Below, in pieces: positions 1 through 8,992 of a DNA stretch of 64,000 nucleotides (positions are counted from its first letter, which is position 1; every line of letters begins with the position of its first letter). A model generated the notes under the pieces. That model did not search any database, was not told the origin of the DNA, and saw only the letters and a list, made by a program, of their open reading frames with translations. The stretch comes from Paracoccus aminovorans. Lineage in GTDB: Bacteria; Pseudomonadota; Alphaproteobacteria; Rhodobacterales; Rhodobacteraceae. The stretch is taken from contig NZ_LN832559.1 in the NCBI RefSeq assembly GCF_900005615.1, positions 2,743,001 to 2,807,000 on the forward strand, written 5' to 3'. The position numbers and the translations under genes are program-made.

Positions 1-487
1 CGGCCAGGTTCAGCTCGGTCGTGGTGCCGGTCTGGATGCAGACGGTGGCGCCGTCCAGTTCCTTGGCCGAGCTGACGCCCAGGTCCTTGCGCACCATGAA
101 ACCCTGGCCGTCGTAGTAGTTCACGCCGATGAAATCCAGCTTCAGGTCGGTGTCGCGCTGGAAGGTCCAGGTCGAGTTGCGGGCCAGGATGTCCACCTCG
201 CCCGAGGACAGGGCGGTGAACCGGGTCTGGCCGGTGGCCGGCACGTATTTCACCTTGGCCGGGTCGCCCAGAACGGCGGCGGCCAGCGCCTTGCAGAAGG
301 ACACGTCGAAGCCGGACCAGTTGCCGCTGGCATCGGGCGCGGCAAAGCCGATCAGGCCGGGGTTCACCCCGCAGTTCAGCACGCCGCGCGCCTTGACCTC
401 CTTCAGCGTGTCGCCTTCGGCGGCTACGGCACCCGACGCCGCGACGGCAAGCGCGGTCACGGTGCCGAAGAATGCAGTGCTCTTCAT
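1..487 (-). CDS. General amino-acid ABC transporter, periplasmic binding protein (N-terminal part)
   Basis: This is the first 162 codons of a periplasmic solute-binding protein that runs off the left edge. An N-terminal signal peptide of about 22 residues (cleavage near AVA/AE) is followed by a mature start typical of the AapJ/BztA family: a VKARGVLNCGVN-type strand, then GLIGFAAPD, WSGFDVSFCKA and the TGQTRFTALSSGEVDIL segment. The family delivers general L-amino acids to an inner-membrane ABC permease (AapQMP). The ATG is preceded by GAGGAAA. The transporter's other subunits would lie to the left, outside the window. The assignment to AapJ rather than another family-3 binding protein is from residue similarity only. 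Confidence 0.85.
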   Translation of the reverse strand, partial: MKSTAFFGTVTALAVAASGAVAAEGDTLKEVKARGVLNCGVNPGLIGFAAPDASGNWSGFDVSFCKALAAAVLGDPAKVKYVPATGQTRFTALSSGEVDILARNSTWTFQRDTDLKLDFIGVNYYDGQGFMVRKDLGVSSAKELDGATVCIQTGTTTELNLA

Positions 488-638
488 GATTTCCTCACTG
501 TTGTTCCCGGGTCGCGCCACGGGACCAGCCGCAGACTGCCTTTGGCGAGCCCGTGTTTCGAGGAGCTGGAGAACTCCCCCCATACAAGCATTGTGCCGAT
601 GAAGGGCGATGCGTCAAGAAAGAAGAAAAACGATCCCG

Positions 639-1349
639 TCAGCGCCGGCTGAGATGCCAGAAACGCTCAGAATCGCGCATTGCGGCCAGGCGGGCGGCGG
701 CGGCCGCGTCGGCTTCCTCGTCGCGGCCCCAGCGTCCGGCCTGAAATTCCTCGTCAATTCGCGCCAGGGCATGGGCGGTCGCGGCGTCGATGCGGCCCCG
801 GACCACCGCCAGCCCCAGGATCAGCGAGCCGGGCAGCGTCACCAGATCGTGCAGCGCGGTCAGGCCGAAGGCATCCAGCGCCGCCACCTCGGCCTGAAGC
901 TTCAGCAGCGTTGCCGGATCCTGCGGCACCGGGATGACGCCGTGGGTGATGCGCAGCGGCGCGCGCAGCTCGGTCGCGGACCAGTCGATCAGCGGGTCCC
1001 AGCCCTCGGCCTGGGCGCGGACCAGCGCCTCGGGCTCCTGGGCGCGATAGGACAGCAGGTCGGTGCCGCCGTATTCGGCCAGCATCGCCGCCACCTCGTC
1101 GAATTGCGGGGTCACCTTCTCGATGGCGGAATTGGCGGCGCGGGTCAGCGGCATGCGGTTGGGGTCGATCACATCGGCCTGGGCGTCCCATTCCGCGGCG
1201 ACGGCCTCGGCCAGCGCCTGGGTCGGCAGGATCAGCGGATGCTTGCCCGGGGTGCGCAGCGGCCGGTCGTCCAGCACCACCTCCCAGCCGTCTCCGGCCG
1301 GGCGGACCTTGGCCGAGGTCCAGAACCGCCGCGCTTTCCATTCACTCAT
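639..1349 (-). CDS. ATP12 family F1-ATPase assembly chaperone
   Basis: A 236-residue cytoplasmic protein of the ATP12 family, which in mitochondria and alphaproteobacteria helps assemble the F1 sector of ATP synthase by binding the alpha subunit. The family hallmarks are visible: an N-terminal KARRFW segment, the DDRPLRTPGKHPL strand, AVAAEWDAQ, and a central ADLLSYRA-like motif (here TDLLSYRAQEPEALV). It is the last gene of an overlapping minus-strand set; its ATG overlaps the end of the HAD phosphatase gene by 8 bp, so translation is probably coupled. The function in bacteria is inferred from the family. Confidence 0.88.
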   Translation of the reverse strand: MSEWKARRFWTSAKVRPAGDGWEVVLDDRPLRTPGKHPLILPTQALAEAVAAEWDAQADVIDPNRMPLTRAANSAIEKVTPQFDEVAAMLAEYGGTDLLSYRAQEPEALVRAQAEGWDPLIDWSATELRAPLRITHGVIPVPQDPATLLKLQAEVAALDAFGLTALHDLVTLPGSLILGLAVVRGRIDAATAHALARIDEEFQAGRWGRDEEADAAAAARLAAMRDSERFWHLSRR

Positions 1350-2004
1350 CGGCCCACTCCAGCAGCGCGCCGGTCAGCGCGGGATAATCGGGGGCGACCA
1401 GCCTTGCCCCGGTGGCAAGCAGCGCGGCGCCCGGATGATAGCCCCAGCCGACGCCGAAGCCGGCCAGCCCCGCCGTGCGCGCCATCTCCATGTCGAAGAC
1501 GGTGTCGCCCACCATCGCGGCGCGTGGGGCGGCGATGCCGGTCTCGGCCAGGGCGCTTTCCAGCATCGCCGGATGCGGTTTCGAGGGATGGCCGTCCGCC
1601 GATTGCCGGGTGACGAAACGCTGCGTCAGGCCATGCGCCGCCAGGATCGCGGCCAGTCCGCGCGCCGGCTTGCCGGTGGCGATGCCCAGAACCACGCCCT
1701 CGCGTCCCGCCAGCGCGTCCAGGCATTCCAGCACGCCCGGATAGAGCGGCGGGACGGCCCCGGCCGCGCGCGAAGCAATAAAGGCCGTGCGATAGCCGCC
1801 GACCACCCGCTCGACCAGGTCCGCGCCCGCGCCGGGCAGCAGCCGGGCGACGGCGACCGGCAGCGACAGGCCGACGATGGACAGGATCTCGGCCGGCGCC
1901 ATCTCGGGCAGGCCGGCATCCGCCAGGCCGCTGTTCATGGACTGCACGATCTCGTGCTGGCTGTCGACCAGCGTGCCGTCGATGTCGAAGACGACCAGCT
2001 TCAT
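1342..2004 (-). CDS. HAD-superfamily hydrolase, phosphoglycolate phosphatase-like
   Basis: A 220-residue haloacid-dehalogenase fold phosphatase. Motif I DIDGT with the nucleophile Asp7 and acid/base Asp9 is at the N-terminus, motif II is in GIATGK, the motif III lysine is in SKPHP, and motif IV is GDTVFDMEMA. A helical cap occupies roughly residues 15-80, as in subfamily IA enzymes such as Gph. The start chosen is the ATG that overlaps the stop of the upstream pseudouridine synthase gene (ATGA). The substrate cannot be read from the sequence; small phosphorylated metabolites such as 2-phosphoglycolate are usual. Its place just after an RluC-like gene is common in Rhodobacteraceae. Confidence 0.85.
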   Translation of the reverse strand: MKLVVFDIDGTLVDSQHEIVQSMNSGLADAGLPEMAPAEILSIVGLSLPVAVARLLPGAGADLVERVVGGYRTAFIASRAAGAVPPLYPGVLECLDALAGREGVVLGIATGKPARGLAAILAAHGLTQRFVTRQSADGHPSKPHPAMLESALAETGIAAPRAAMVGDTVFDMEMARTAGLAGFGVGWGYHPGAALLATGARLVAPDYPALTGALLEWADE

Positions 2005-3044
2005 GGCACCTCGGCGAAGGGGTCTTCGGGCACGTCCTGCTCGGACCAGCCCAGGGTCTTCCACGTCCGCGCCATGTGCTCGGGCAAGGGCGCGGTGACG
2101 GTGATCTGCTTCTTGGTGATCGGATGCTCGAAGCGGATCATGCGGGCGTGCAGGTGCAGCTTGCGGCTGATCTCTCCGCCCAGTTGCGCGCCCCAGCCGT
2201 CGCCCAGGTTTTCCTGGCCCGAGCCGCCGTATTTGCCGTCGCCGACGATGGGATGGCCGATCTCGGCCATATGGGCGCGCAGCTGGTGGGTGCGGCCGGT
2301 GATCGGCACCATGGCGGCCCAGCTGACCCGGCCGCCGAGCGCGTCCAGCACGGCGTAATCGGTATGCGCGCGCTTGGCGCCCTCGGTCGTCGCCACCTCG
2401 CCGGGCAGGACGGCGACCATCTTCTCGCCCTCGCCGCCCCGGCCGCGGCCCGGCGCCTTGACCAGGCCGTATTTGATCGAGCCCATGCGCGGATGCGGCA
2501 CGCCCGCCACGGCGGCCCAATAGATCTTGCGGGTCAGCCGGTGCCGGAACGCCTCGCTGAGCGCGCGGGCGATGCGGTCGGTCCGCGCCAGCAGCAAGAC
2601 GCCGGAAGTGTCCTTGTCCAGCCGGTGCACCAGCTTCGGCCGGTCCTTGTAGCCGAACATCAAGGCCTCGGTCAGCCCGTCCACGTGGCGGTCGCCCTGG
2701 CCGCTGCCGCCCTGCGAGGGCAGGCCCGGCGGCTTGTTCAGGGCGATGATATGCTCGTCGCGCCACAAGACGCAGGACTGGATCATCTCGGCATCGGACG
2801 GCTTGACGCGGGGCTTGGCGGCCGGCGCCGGCGCCGCGCCTTCGGGGATCGGCGGCACGCGGACCTCTTGCCCCGCCTCGATGCGGGTATTGGCCTTGAC
2901 CCTGCCGCCGTCCACGCGCAGCTGGCCGGTGCGGCACATCTTTTCCACCGCGCCCTGGGTCAGCTGCGGGAAACGCTTCTTCAGCCAGCGATCGATGCGC
3001 TGGTCGCCCTCGTCCACGCCGATGCGGATCAGTTGCACGCTCAT
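2001..3044 (-). CDS. RluA-family 23S rRNA pseudouridine synthase (RluC-like)
   Basis: A 347-residue pseudouridine synthase. Residues about 15-65 form an S4 RNA-binding domain (RIDRWLKKRFPQL ... GQLRVDGGRVK), and a proline/alanine linker leads into the catalytic domain. Motif II, HRLDKDTSG, lies at residues 140-148 with the catalytic Asp143. The TGRTHQLRAHMAEIGHPIVGD block near the C-terminus is typical of RluC/RluD. RluC and RluD modify different 23S uridines; the S4 domain and length fit either, with RluC favoured by residue similarity. The start is the ATG overlapping the crcB stop by 4 bp. Confidence 0.88.
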   Translation of the reverse strand: MSVQLIRIGVDEGDQRIDRWLKKRFPQLTQGAVEKMCRTGQLRVDGGRVKANTRIEAGQEVRVPPIPEGAAPAPAAKPRVKPSDAEMIQSCVLWRDEHIIALNKPPGLPSQGGSGQGDRHVDGLTEALMFGYKDRPKLVHRLDKDTSGVLLLARTDRIARALSEAFRHRLTRKIYWAAVAGVPHPRMGSIKYGLVKAPGRGRGGEGEKMVAVLPGEVATTEGAKRAHTDYAVLDALGGRVSWAAMVPITGRTHQLRAHMAEIGHPIVGDGKYGGSGQENLGDGWGAQLGGEISRKLHLHARMIRFEHPITKKQITVTAPLPEHMARTWKTLGWSEQDVPEDPFAEVP

Positions 3045-3415
3045 GCGAAGACGCTCCGTCCCACGGCCAGCCCCGCGGTGACCGCGGCCAGAGACAGGAC
3101 GACCGAGCCCAGAACATAGGCCAGCGCCGTCCCGGTGGCGCCGCGTTCCCACAGCACCAGCGTGTCCAGCGAAAAGGCGGAAAAGGTGGTGTAGCCGCCC
3201 AGAACCCCGGTCAGCAGCAGCGGCGCCAGGTGCTGGCCGCCCTTGAAGGCCAGGACGGCGGCCAGCAGCCCCATGACGAAGCAGCCGGTGACATTGACCG
3301 TCAGCGTGCCCAGCGGCAGCGTGGTCAGCCGCCCGGCCAGGATATTGACGCCGTAACGCGCCGTGGACCCCAGCGCGCCGCCAAGCGCGACCTGAAGGAA
3401 GGTGTGTTTCATCAT
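3041..3415 (-). CDS. crcB: Fluoride efflux channel CrcB/Fluc
   Basis: A 124-residue inner-membrane protein with four hydrophobic segments. It carries the Fluc family signatures: an N-terminal GGALGSTARY motif, NVTGCFVMG in helix 2, and GVLGGYTTFSAFS in helix 3, whose phenylalanines and polar track line the fluoride pore. Fluc proteins act as dual-topology dimers that export F-. The ATG at 3415 overlaps the rarA stop (ATGA); a second in-frame ATG follows immediately. No fluoride riboswitch was recognised here, as expected for an internal operon gene. Confidence 0.93.
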   Translation of the reverse strand: MMKHTFLQVALGGALGSTARYGVNILAGRLTTLPLGTLTVNVTGCFVMGLLAAVLAFKGGQHLAPLLLTGVLGGYTTFSAFSLDTLVLWERGATGTALAYVLGSVVLSLAAVTAGLAVGRSVFA

Positions 3416-4740
3416 GCTTTGCCCTCTGTTCGCCGCTTCTGGCGCAGGCCGGCGAACCATTCAACGCGCTTTTTCAGGTCGCGCTCGAATCCGCGCTCCA
3501 CCGGCAGGTAGAGCACCGGCCGCTTCATCCCCTCGGGAAAATAGTCCTGGCCGGAAAAACCGTCCTCGGCATCGTGGTCATAGGCATAGCCGGCACCATA
3601 GCCCTGATCCTTCATCAACGTGGTCGGCGCGTTCAGGATATGCGCCGGCGGCATCTGGCTGCCCGACTGGCGCGCCAGGGCCCGCGCGCCCTTGTAGGCG
3701 ACGTAACCGGCGTTGGATTTCGGCGCCAGCGCAAGATAGATCACCGCCTGCGCCAGCGCCAGCTCGCCCTCGGGGCTGCCCAGCCGCTCGTAAAGCGCCC
3801 AGGCGTCCAGGCAATGGCGCTGCGCCGCCGGATCGGCCAGGCCGATGTCCTCGACCGCCATGCGGGTGATGCGGCGGGCGAGATAGCGCGGGTCCTCGCC
3901 GCCCTCCAACATGCGGGCGAACCAATAAAGCGCGGCGTCCGGGTCGCTGCCGCGCACCGATTTGTGCAGGGCCGAGATCAGGTTGTAGTGCTCGTCGCCC
4001 GACTTGTCGTATTTGGCGGCCCGCCGCATCAGCCGCTGCGACAGCTGGTCGGTGTCGAGCTTGCCCGCGACCTTCCAGGCCATCACCTGCTCGATCAGGT
4101 TCAGCGCGGCGCGTCCGTCGCCATCGGCCATTTCGAGCAGCCGGTCGCGGGCCTCGGCGGCCAGCGGCAGCGGCCGGCCCAACTCCTGCTCGGCGCGCTG
4201 GGTCAGGCGCTCGAGGTCGGCAAGGCTCAGGCGCTCCAGCACGATGACCTGGGCGCGGGACAGCAGCGCGGCGTTCAGCTCGAAACTGGGGTTTTCGGTG
4301 GTGGCACCCACCAGGGTGATGGTGCCGTCCTCCATATGCGGCAGGAAGCTGTCCTGCTGCGCCTTGTTGAAGCGGTGGATCTCGTCCACGAACAGCAGCG
4401 TGCCGCGCCCCTGCTGACGGCGCAGCCGGGCGGCGTCGAAAACCTTGCGCAGTTCCGGCACGCCCGAGAAGATCGCCGAGATCTGCACGAAGGCCAGGTC
4501 GGTCTCTTGCGCCAAAAGCCGGGCGATGGTGGTCTTGCCCACCCCCGGCGGGCCCCAGAGGATCAGCGAGGACAGGCTGCCGGCGCCCAGCATGGCGCCC
4601 AGCGGACCGTCGGGGCCAAGCACCTTGTCCTGGCCGACGACATCGGACAGCCGCGCCGGACGGATCCGGTCGGCCAGAGGGCGCGTCTTGTCGCGCGCGG
4701 GTTCGCCTGCGGGGGGCGCGGTGTCGAATAGGTCTGCCAT
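3412..4740 (-). CDS. rarA: Replication-associated recombination factor RarA (MgsA), AAA+ ATPase
   Basis: A 442-residue clamp-loader-like AAA+ protein that acts at stalled replication forks. Walker A GPPGVGKT is at residues 63-70, Walker B and the [12 protein letters not shown] box at about 118-130, sensor 1 in [12 protein letters not shown], and the C-terminal tetramerisation region includes [11 protein letters not shown] and the YPEGM-like segment near residue 400. Length and order match RarA/MgsA. The start codon sits in a strong hairpin (4739-4767), and no Shine-Dalgarno sequence is visible in front of it. It heads the overlapping set rarA-crcB-rlu-HAD-ATP12 and lies downstream of luxI in the same direction. 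Confidence 0.95.
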   Translation of the reverse strand: MADLFDTAPPAGEPARDKTRPLADRIRPARLSDVVGQDKVLGPDGPLGAMLGAGSLSSLILWGPPGVGKTTIARLLAQETDLAFVQISAIFSGVPELRKVFDAARLRRQQGRGTLLFVDEIHRFNKAQQDSFLPHMEDGTITLVGATTENPSFELNAALLSRAQVIVLERLSLADLERLTQRAEQELGRPLPLAAEARDRLLEMADGDGRAALNLIEQVMAWKVAGKLDTDQLSQRLMRRAAKYDKSGDEHYNLISALHKSVRGSDPDAALYWFARMLEGGEDPRYLARRITRMAVEDIGLADPAAQRHCLDAWALYERLGSPEGELALAQAVIYLALAPKSNAGYVAYKGARALARQSGSQMPPAHILNAPTTLMKDQGYGAGYAYDHDAEDGFSGQDYFPEGMKRPVLYLPVERGFERDLKKRVEWFAGLRQKRRTEGKA

Positions 4741-4767
4741 GCGGGCGGCATGTTACGCCGCCCGCAT
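4739..4767 (-). promoter_or_regulatory. Strong hairpin covering the rarA start codon
   Basis: A perfect 11-bp inverted repeat (atgcgggcggc / gccgcccgcat) with a 7-nt loop overlaps the rarA ATG. In the minus-strand RNA it would place the start codon in the 3' arm of the stem. There is no T-run after it, so it is not a normal terminator for luxI. An RNA structure limiting rarA translation is inferred. Confidence 0.5.
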
Positions 4768-4801
4768 CGCCTGCGAAAGGCCCTCCTCCCGGCGGCCTGC
4801 A

Positions 4802-5392
4802 TCAATGCATTTTGGCCGTCAGGTTGATCGACACGCATTGGAAATAGCCGTCGTCGATCCAGACCACCGGGCCCATCGCTTGCGCATCAAGCCCAGCGGG
4901 CTTGAGCCAGCGCGGCCAGGTCGAGGCGACCAGGCAGACCAGCCGCGACGCACCCAGCGCCCGGGCCGAGTTGGTCATTTCCTGCACCAGGGCCAGCTGC
5001 ACCCGACGACGGTCGCGCTGCGGGATGGTGTGGTCGACGAAGAGCCGGCTGGCTTCCCAGGTGCCCGGCTCGACCGGCGCGGGACCGTCGAGCAGGTTCT
5101 GCGGGATCGAGCCGCCCAGCAGGTCCAGCTGCGCGTCGCGGATCATGTAGGAATACATGCCGCAGCTGGCCGTGGTGGGGGTCAGCCGCACGCCGGCCAT
5201 CACCCGGCCATGCTCGTGGATTGCGACCCAGCGGCTCATGGGCGTGTCGTATTGGTCGAACTCCATGTCGTCCGTCTGGGGCAGCTTCCAGCGCTTCTGG
5301 ACGATGAAGCTCTGTTTTCGGGCGCGGAAGATGTTCGCGAAGAGTTCGCCGTGGTTGTGCAGGTTGGCGAAGGAAAGTGTGGTGGTCTGCAT
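4802..5392 (-). CDS. luxI: LuxI-family acyl-homoserine-lactone synthase
   Basis: A 196-residue autoinducer synthase that makes an N-acyl-homoserine lactone from S-adenosylmethionine and an acyl donor. The conserved LuxI block is present: FRARKQSFIVQKRW near residues 22-35, EFDQYDTP with acidic residues at about 44-49, the VRLTPTT strand with Arg69, and WEASRLFVD at about 107. The start is the ATG with AGGAGA 6 nt upstream; upstream in-frame codons (His-rich) are rejected. It follows luxR in the same direction with a 66-bp gap containing a lux-box-like repeat. The acyl chain cannot be read from sequence; P. denitrificans is known to make a long-chain (C16) signal. Confidence 0.92.
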   Translation of the reverse strand: MQTTTLSFANLHNHGELFANIFRARKQSFIVQKRWKLPQTDDMEFDQYDTPMSRWVAIHEHGRVMAGVRLTPTTASCGMYSYMIRDAQLDLLGGSIPQNLLDGPAPVEPGTWEASRLFVDHTIPQRDRRRVQLALVQEMTNSARALGASRLVCLVASTWPRWLKPAGLDAQAMGPVVWIDDGYFQCVSINLTAKMH

Positions 5393-5441
5393 GGTCTTCT
5401 CCTGGGGTTTGTGGTGGTGGTGGCCCCCAGGTGTAAACCGC

Positions 5442-5459
5442 AACGGTGGACGGACCGTT
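5442..5459 (-). promoter_or_regulatory. Candidate lux box upstream of luxI
   Basis: An 18-bp perfect inverted repeat, aacggt-N6-accgtt, lies 50 bp upstream of the luxI ATG and touches the luxR stop codon. Size, symmetry and position fit a binding site for a LuxR-type dimer. No clear -10 element was identified between it and luxI. Confidence 0.45.
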
Positions 5460-6070
5460 TATAGCAAGCGGTAGTCCTTGGCCCGTTGCAGCGCCTCGGC
5501 AGTCGTGCGCGCCATCAGTCTTTCACGCGCCGAAATGAGACGAGCCTTGAATGCGCTCTCCGTAATACCAAGTTTGGCAGCCGCCGCTGCATGACGATCC
5601 CCCTCTGCGATACACCGAAGGGCCTCTTGCTGAGCCTTCGTCAGGCTCTCCGGCGGCTCTGTGATGTCGTGAAGCCGTCGTACCATGGCCGAGATCGCTT
5701 CGATCTCGTCATCCGTGAATTCCCGTTTGTCATGCGCAAAGCAACAAATCGTGCGCGATTTGATGGGTCCATAGGCGACCGCCAGGCCGTAGCGCAGGCC
5801 GTGATCCGCCGCGTCCTGAAGGATCGAGAACGGGTCGGGAATCGGCAGCACGCTCCAGCGGCAGGTGCCGGTGGTCGAGAAGCCCCAGGCGATGGTGGGA
5901 TCGCGCAGGGCATAGGCCCGTTCGGAATAGCGCTGCGCCCATTCCTTGTTATAGGTCTGGAACTGCATCAGCGGTGCAGCAAAACGTATGTGCAGCCCGA
6001 TGAAATAACCCGCCGGGGCGAGCTTTTTCAACTTGGCGAGTGCTGCATTGATTTCCGCGCGAGATGACAT
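5459..6070 (-). CDS. luxR: LuxR-family quorum-sensing transcriptional regulator
   Basis: A 203-residue regulator, somewhat shorter than TraR/LuxR (about 235-250). The autoinducer-binding domain (about 1-130) keeps the usual contacts: Trp44 and a nearby Tyr in the YNKEWAQRY segment, and the RDPTIAWGF block with the Asp-Pro pair. The C-terminal domain (about 143-203) is a LuxR helix-turn-helix beginning LTKAQQEALRCIAEG and containing the LGITESAFKARL recognition region. It is upstream of luxI on the same strand and presumably responds to the lactone that LuxI makes. The promoter lies in the 6071-6350 interval; no confident elements were found there. Confidence 0.9.
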   Translation of the reverse strand: MSSRAEINAALAKLKKLAPAGYFIGLHIRFAAPLMQFQTYNKEWAQRYSERAYALRDPTIAWGFSTTGTCRWSVLPIPDPFSILQDAADHGLRYGLAVAYGPIKSRTICCFAHDKREFTDDEIEAISAMVRRLHDITEPPESLTKAQQEALRCIAEGDRHAAAAAKLGITESAFKARLISARERLMARTTAEALQRAKDYRLL

Positions 6071-6419
6071 GACTTTTTGGACAGATTGCGTTTCACAGGG
6101 TTAGCACGAAAAATGGCATGGTTCGCAATGGATTCAAGCAATACCGCATTTGCGAGCAGCGTTTTCCGCCATGCCGCAGGGTCACCCTGACGGCGCACAT
6201 ACCCTTACCCGGGCCATGGCGAGAAAGGCAAGCGCGAAGCCGATCCGGCAATTCCTGTTTGTTTTCCGCGACGCCGCATCGCCCATGACGGGAATCGCCC
6301 GACCGGCGGCCATTCGGCCGCAACCCAGGAAACCGCTTCCCTGTGACAAAAATACCCGCCGCCAGAACCTGGCGGCGGGTTGGAAACATTCGTTTAACCC
6401 TAAGAAAGAGTTAATCTTC
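6071..6419. other. Intergenic region between rplQ and luxR
   Basis: This 349-bp stretch holds the terminator of the ribosomal cluster next to rplQ and, nearer luxR, the presumed luxR promoter. A short AT-rich patch (about 6075-6150) precedes luxR. No open frame, tRNA or lux-box-like repeat was recognised. Confidence 0.6.
6345..6379 (-). terminator. Rho-independent terminator after rplQ
   Basis: Inverted repeat cccgccgcca / tggcggcggg (10-bp stem, 5-nt loop, 6355-6379). On the minus strand it is followed by TATTTTTG. It lies about 40 bp downstream of the rplQ stop and would end the alpha-operon transcript. Confidence 0.85.
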
Positions 6420-6842
6420 TTACGATTCGTCGGCTTCCGATTCGGCCTCCAGGCGGGCGTGGTCAGCAGCACCCTTGGCCGAAGGATCGCGGTCGACCAG
6501 CTCGATGATCGCCATCGGGGCCATGTCGCCATAGCGGAAACCGGCCTTCAGGATGCGGACATAACCGCCCTGACGGTCCTTGTAGCGGGCGCCCAGAACC
6601 TCGAAAAGTTTCGCGACATGCTGGTCTTGTTTCAGCTGCGCATCGGCTTGGCGGCGGGCGTGCAGGTCGCCGCGCTTCGCCAGCGTAATCAGCTTTTCGA
6701 CGATCGGGCGCAATTCCTTGGCTTTCGGCAGCGTGGTCTTGATCTGCTCGTGCTCGATCAGCGAGCCGGCCATGTTGGCGAACAGCGCCTTGCGGTGTTC
6801 GTGGGTGCGGTTCAGGCGGCGGTAGCCACGGGCGTGACGCAT
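6420..6842 (-). CDS. rplQ: 50S ribosomal protein L17
   Basis: A 140-residue L17, the last gene of the ribosomal cluster. It begins [12 protein letters not shown] with the [17 protein letters not shown] segment diagnostic of L17, and has the usual acidic C-terminal extension (residues about 118-140) seen in alphaproteobacteria. It follows rpoA with a 111-bp gap and is followed by a strong terminator. Confidence 0.97.
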   Translation of the reverse strand: MRHARGYRRLNRTHEHRKALFANMAGSLIEHEQIKTTLPKAKELRPIVEKLITLAKRGDLHARRQADAQLKQDQHVAKLFEVLGARYKDRQGGYVRILKAGFRYGDMAPMAIIELVDRDPSAKGAADHARLEAESEADES

Positions 6843-6953
6843 GATGATCTCCTATGACGTCTTTTGCTTTGTCCGGCAGCCCATGCGTGCGGGCCGCTCT
6901 CCTTGGGGCGGAATTGCCCGGGTGTTGCGGGGGCGTCGCCGCCCCCGAAACGC

Positions 6954-7970
6954 TTAGAACTGGTCGTCGAAACGCTTGGCCAGGTCCTCGATGTTCTCCG
7001 GCGGCCAGTCCACGACATCCATGCCGAGGTGCAGGCCCATGCCCGAGAGCACTTCCTTGATCTCGTTCAGCGACTTGCGGCCGAAGTTCGGGGTGCGCAG
7101 CATCTCGGCTTCGGTCTTCTGGATCAGGTCGCCGATATAGACGATGTTGTCGTTCTTCAGGCAGTTCGCCGAACGCACCGACAGTTCCAGCTCGTCGACC
7201 TTCTTCAGCAGGCGCGGGTCGAATTCCAGACCGTCCTCGGCATCCGAGCGGCTGGCGGTCTCGGGCTCGTCGAAGTTCACGAACACCGAAAGCTGGTCCT
7301 GGATGATGCGGGCCGCATAGGCCACCGCATCCTCGGGGCTGAGCGAACCGTCGGTCTCGACCTTCATGGTCAGCTTGTCATAGTCCAGCACCTGGCCCTC
7401 GCGGGTGGGCGTGACTTCGTAGCTGACGCGCTTGACCGGCGAGAAGATGGCGTCGATCGGAATCAGGCCGATGGGCGCATCCTCGGGGCGGTTCTTGTCG
7501 GCGGCGACATAGCCCTTGCCGTTGGCCACGGTCAGTTCCATGTGCAGCTCGGCGCCCTCGTCGAGGTGGCAGACGACATGGTCGCGGTTCAGGATGCTGA
7601 TGCCGGCCGATTCCTGGATGTCGCCGGCCTTGACCTCGCCCGGACCCTTGGCCGAGAGCGTCAGGCGCTTGGGTGCGTCGACGTCCATCTTCAGCGTCAC
7701 GCCCTTGAGGTTCAGGACGATGTCGGTCACGTCCTCGCGCACGCCGGGGACAGACGAGAATTCGTGCAGCACATTGTCGATCTGCACCGAGGTGATGGCC
7801 GCGCCCTGCAGCGAGGACAGCAGCACGCGGCGCAGCGCGTTGCCCAGCGTCAGGCCGAAGCCACGCTCAAGCGGTTCCGCCACGACCGTGGCGACGCGGG
7901 ACGAATCGGCGCCCGGCTTGACTTCAAGCTGGGTGGGCTTGATGAGTTCGGCCCAGTTCTTGTGGATCAT
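6954..7970 (-). CDS. rpoA: DNA-directed RNA polymerase alpha subunit
   Basis: A 338-residue alpha subunit. The N-terminal assembly domain (about 1-230) contains [22 protein letters not shown], and the C-terminal domain (about 255-335), which contacts UP elements and activators, contains [15 protein letters not shown] and [12 protein letters not shown]. The start is the ATG of MIHKNWAEL; longer in-frame extensions upstream have no family support. Order rpsM-rpsK-rpoA-rplQ is the standard alpha operon (rpsD absent, as in other alphaproteobacteria). Confidence 0.97.
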   Translation of the reverse strand: MIHKNWAELIKPTQLEVKPGADSSRVATVVAEPLERGFGLTLGNALRRVLLSSLQGAAITSVQIDNVLHEFSSVPGVREDVTDIVLNLKGVTLKMDVDAPKRLTLSAKGPGEVKAGDIQESAGISILNRDHVVCHLDEGAELHMELTVANGKGYVAADKNRPEDAPIGLIPIDAIFSPVKRVSYEVTPTREGQVLDYDKLTMKVETDGSLSPEDAVAYAARIIQDQLSVFVNFDEPETASRSDAEDGLEFDPRLLKKVDELELSVRSANCLKNDNIVYIGDLIQKTEAEMLRTPNFGRKSLNEIKEVLSGMGLHLGMDVVDWPPENIEDLAKRFDDQF

Positions 7971-8090
7971 GCGTTTGCCTCCATACCAGTTTCCGCCCCA
8001 TGACCGTGGCCGGAAACGCCCGAGGTGAAATGCGTAAAGCGCGCCCCGCACGGGACTGCCCCGCGCAGGACGCGTCAAAATCCCGAGGGA

Positions 8091-8480
8091 TCAGACCCGA
8101 CGGCGTTTCGGCGGACGGCAGCCGTTGTGCGCGATCGGGGTCACGTCACGGATCGCCGTGATGTTGAAGCCGACGGCGGCCAGCGCGCGCAGCGCCGATT
8201 CGCGGCCCGAGCCGGGACCCTGGACTTCGACTTCCAGGGTGCGGACGCCGTGTTCCTGGGCTTTCTTGCCCGCGTCCTCGGCGGCCATCTGGGCGGCGTA
8301 GGGGGTCGATTTCCGCGAGCCCTTGAAGCCCATGGTGCCGGCCGACGACCACGAGATCGCGTTGCCCTGCACGTCCGAGATCAGGATCTTGGTGTTGTTG
8401 AAGGACGAGTTCACATGCGCCACGCCGGTGGCGATGTTCTTGCGTTCCTTGCGCTTGATACGGGTTTTATCGCGTGCCAT
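8091..8480 (-). CDS. rpsK: 30S ribosomal protein S11
   Basis: A 129-residue S11, with [18 protein letters not shown] near the N-terminus and the invariant C-terminal [18 protein letters not shown]. It lies 12 bp after rpsM. Located in the 30S platform next to the mRNA exit. Confidence 0.97.
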   Translation of the reverse strand: MARDKTRIKRKERKNIATGVAHVNSSFNNTKILISDVQGNAISWSSAGTMGFKGSRKSTPYAAQMAAEDAGKKAQEHGVRTLEVEVQGPGSGRESALRALAAVGFNITAIRDVTPIAHNGCRPPKRRRV

Positions 8481-8492
8481 GTCCGTTCCCCC

Positions 8493-8861
8493 TTACTTCT
8501 TCTTGCCGGCGATGGGCTTCGCCGGGCCCTTGCGGGTGCGGGCATTGGTGTGGGTGCGCTGACCGCGGACCGGCAGGCCACGACGGTGGCGCAGGCCACG
8601 ATAGGAACCCAGATCCATCAGGCGCTTGATGTTCATCTGCGTCTCACGGCGCAGGTCGCCTTCGACGGTGTAGTTGGCGTCGATGTATTCGCGGATCTTC
8701 AGGACTTCGGCATCCGACAGCTCGTTCACGCGGCGGGACGGCTCGATGCCGACGGCGGTGACGATCTCATCGGCGAATTTCGAGCCGATGCCGTGGATAT
8801 AGGTCAGTGCGATCGGGACGCGCTTCCCGGTCGGAATGTTGACGCCAGCAATACGAGCCAC
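8493..8861 (-). CDS. rpsM: 30S ribosomal protein S13 (GTG start)
   Basis: A 122-residue S13. The start chosen is a GTG ([16 protein letters not shown]), which aligns with the universal [10 protein letters not shown] start and has AAAGGAAG upstream; the upstream in-frame codons are not part of the protein. The helix-two-turn-helix region and the basic tail [14 protein letters not shown] are present. First gene of the alpha operon; a candidate promoter lies just after adk. Confidence 0.95.
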   Translation of the reverse strand: MARIAGVNIPTGKRVPIALTYIHGIGSKFADEIVTAVGIEPSRRVNELSDAEVLKIREYIDANYTVEGDLRRETQMNIKRLMDLGSYRGLRHRRGLPVRGQRTHTNARTRKGPAKPIAGKKK

Positions 8862-8992
8862 GCGTGCTTCCTTTTCTGCGTTGCGGTTCCGTAGCACCGG
8901 AACCTTTTTTCACAACCAAAGACCCGAAAGCATCGCCTCCGGGCCCTTGAACGGCCACCCCTTGCAGGGTGATTCTCATGCGAGATGCTGCG

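Noticed and set aside
1063..2358. Long plus-strand frames across 0.6-23 kb and other long antisense frames
   Set aside because: They are antisense to conserved genes, rich in Arg/Gly/His/Pro, and result from high GC content.
5393..5443. Longer luxI start adding a histidine-rich N-terminus
   Set aside because: The internal ATG has a clear AGGAGA site and aligns with LuxI family starts; the extension would also overlap the lux-box-like repeat.
6071..6350. A second lux box upstream of luxR
   Set aside because: No inverted repeat similar to 5442-5459 was found there.
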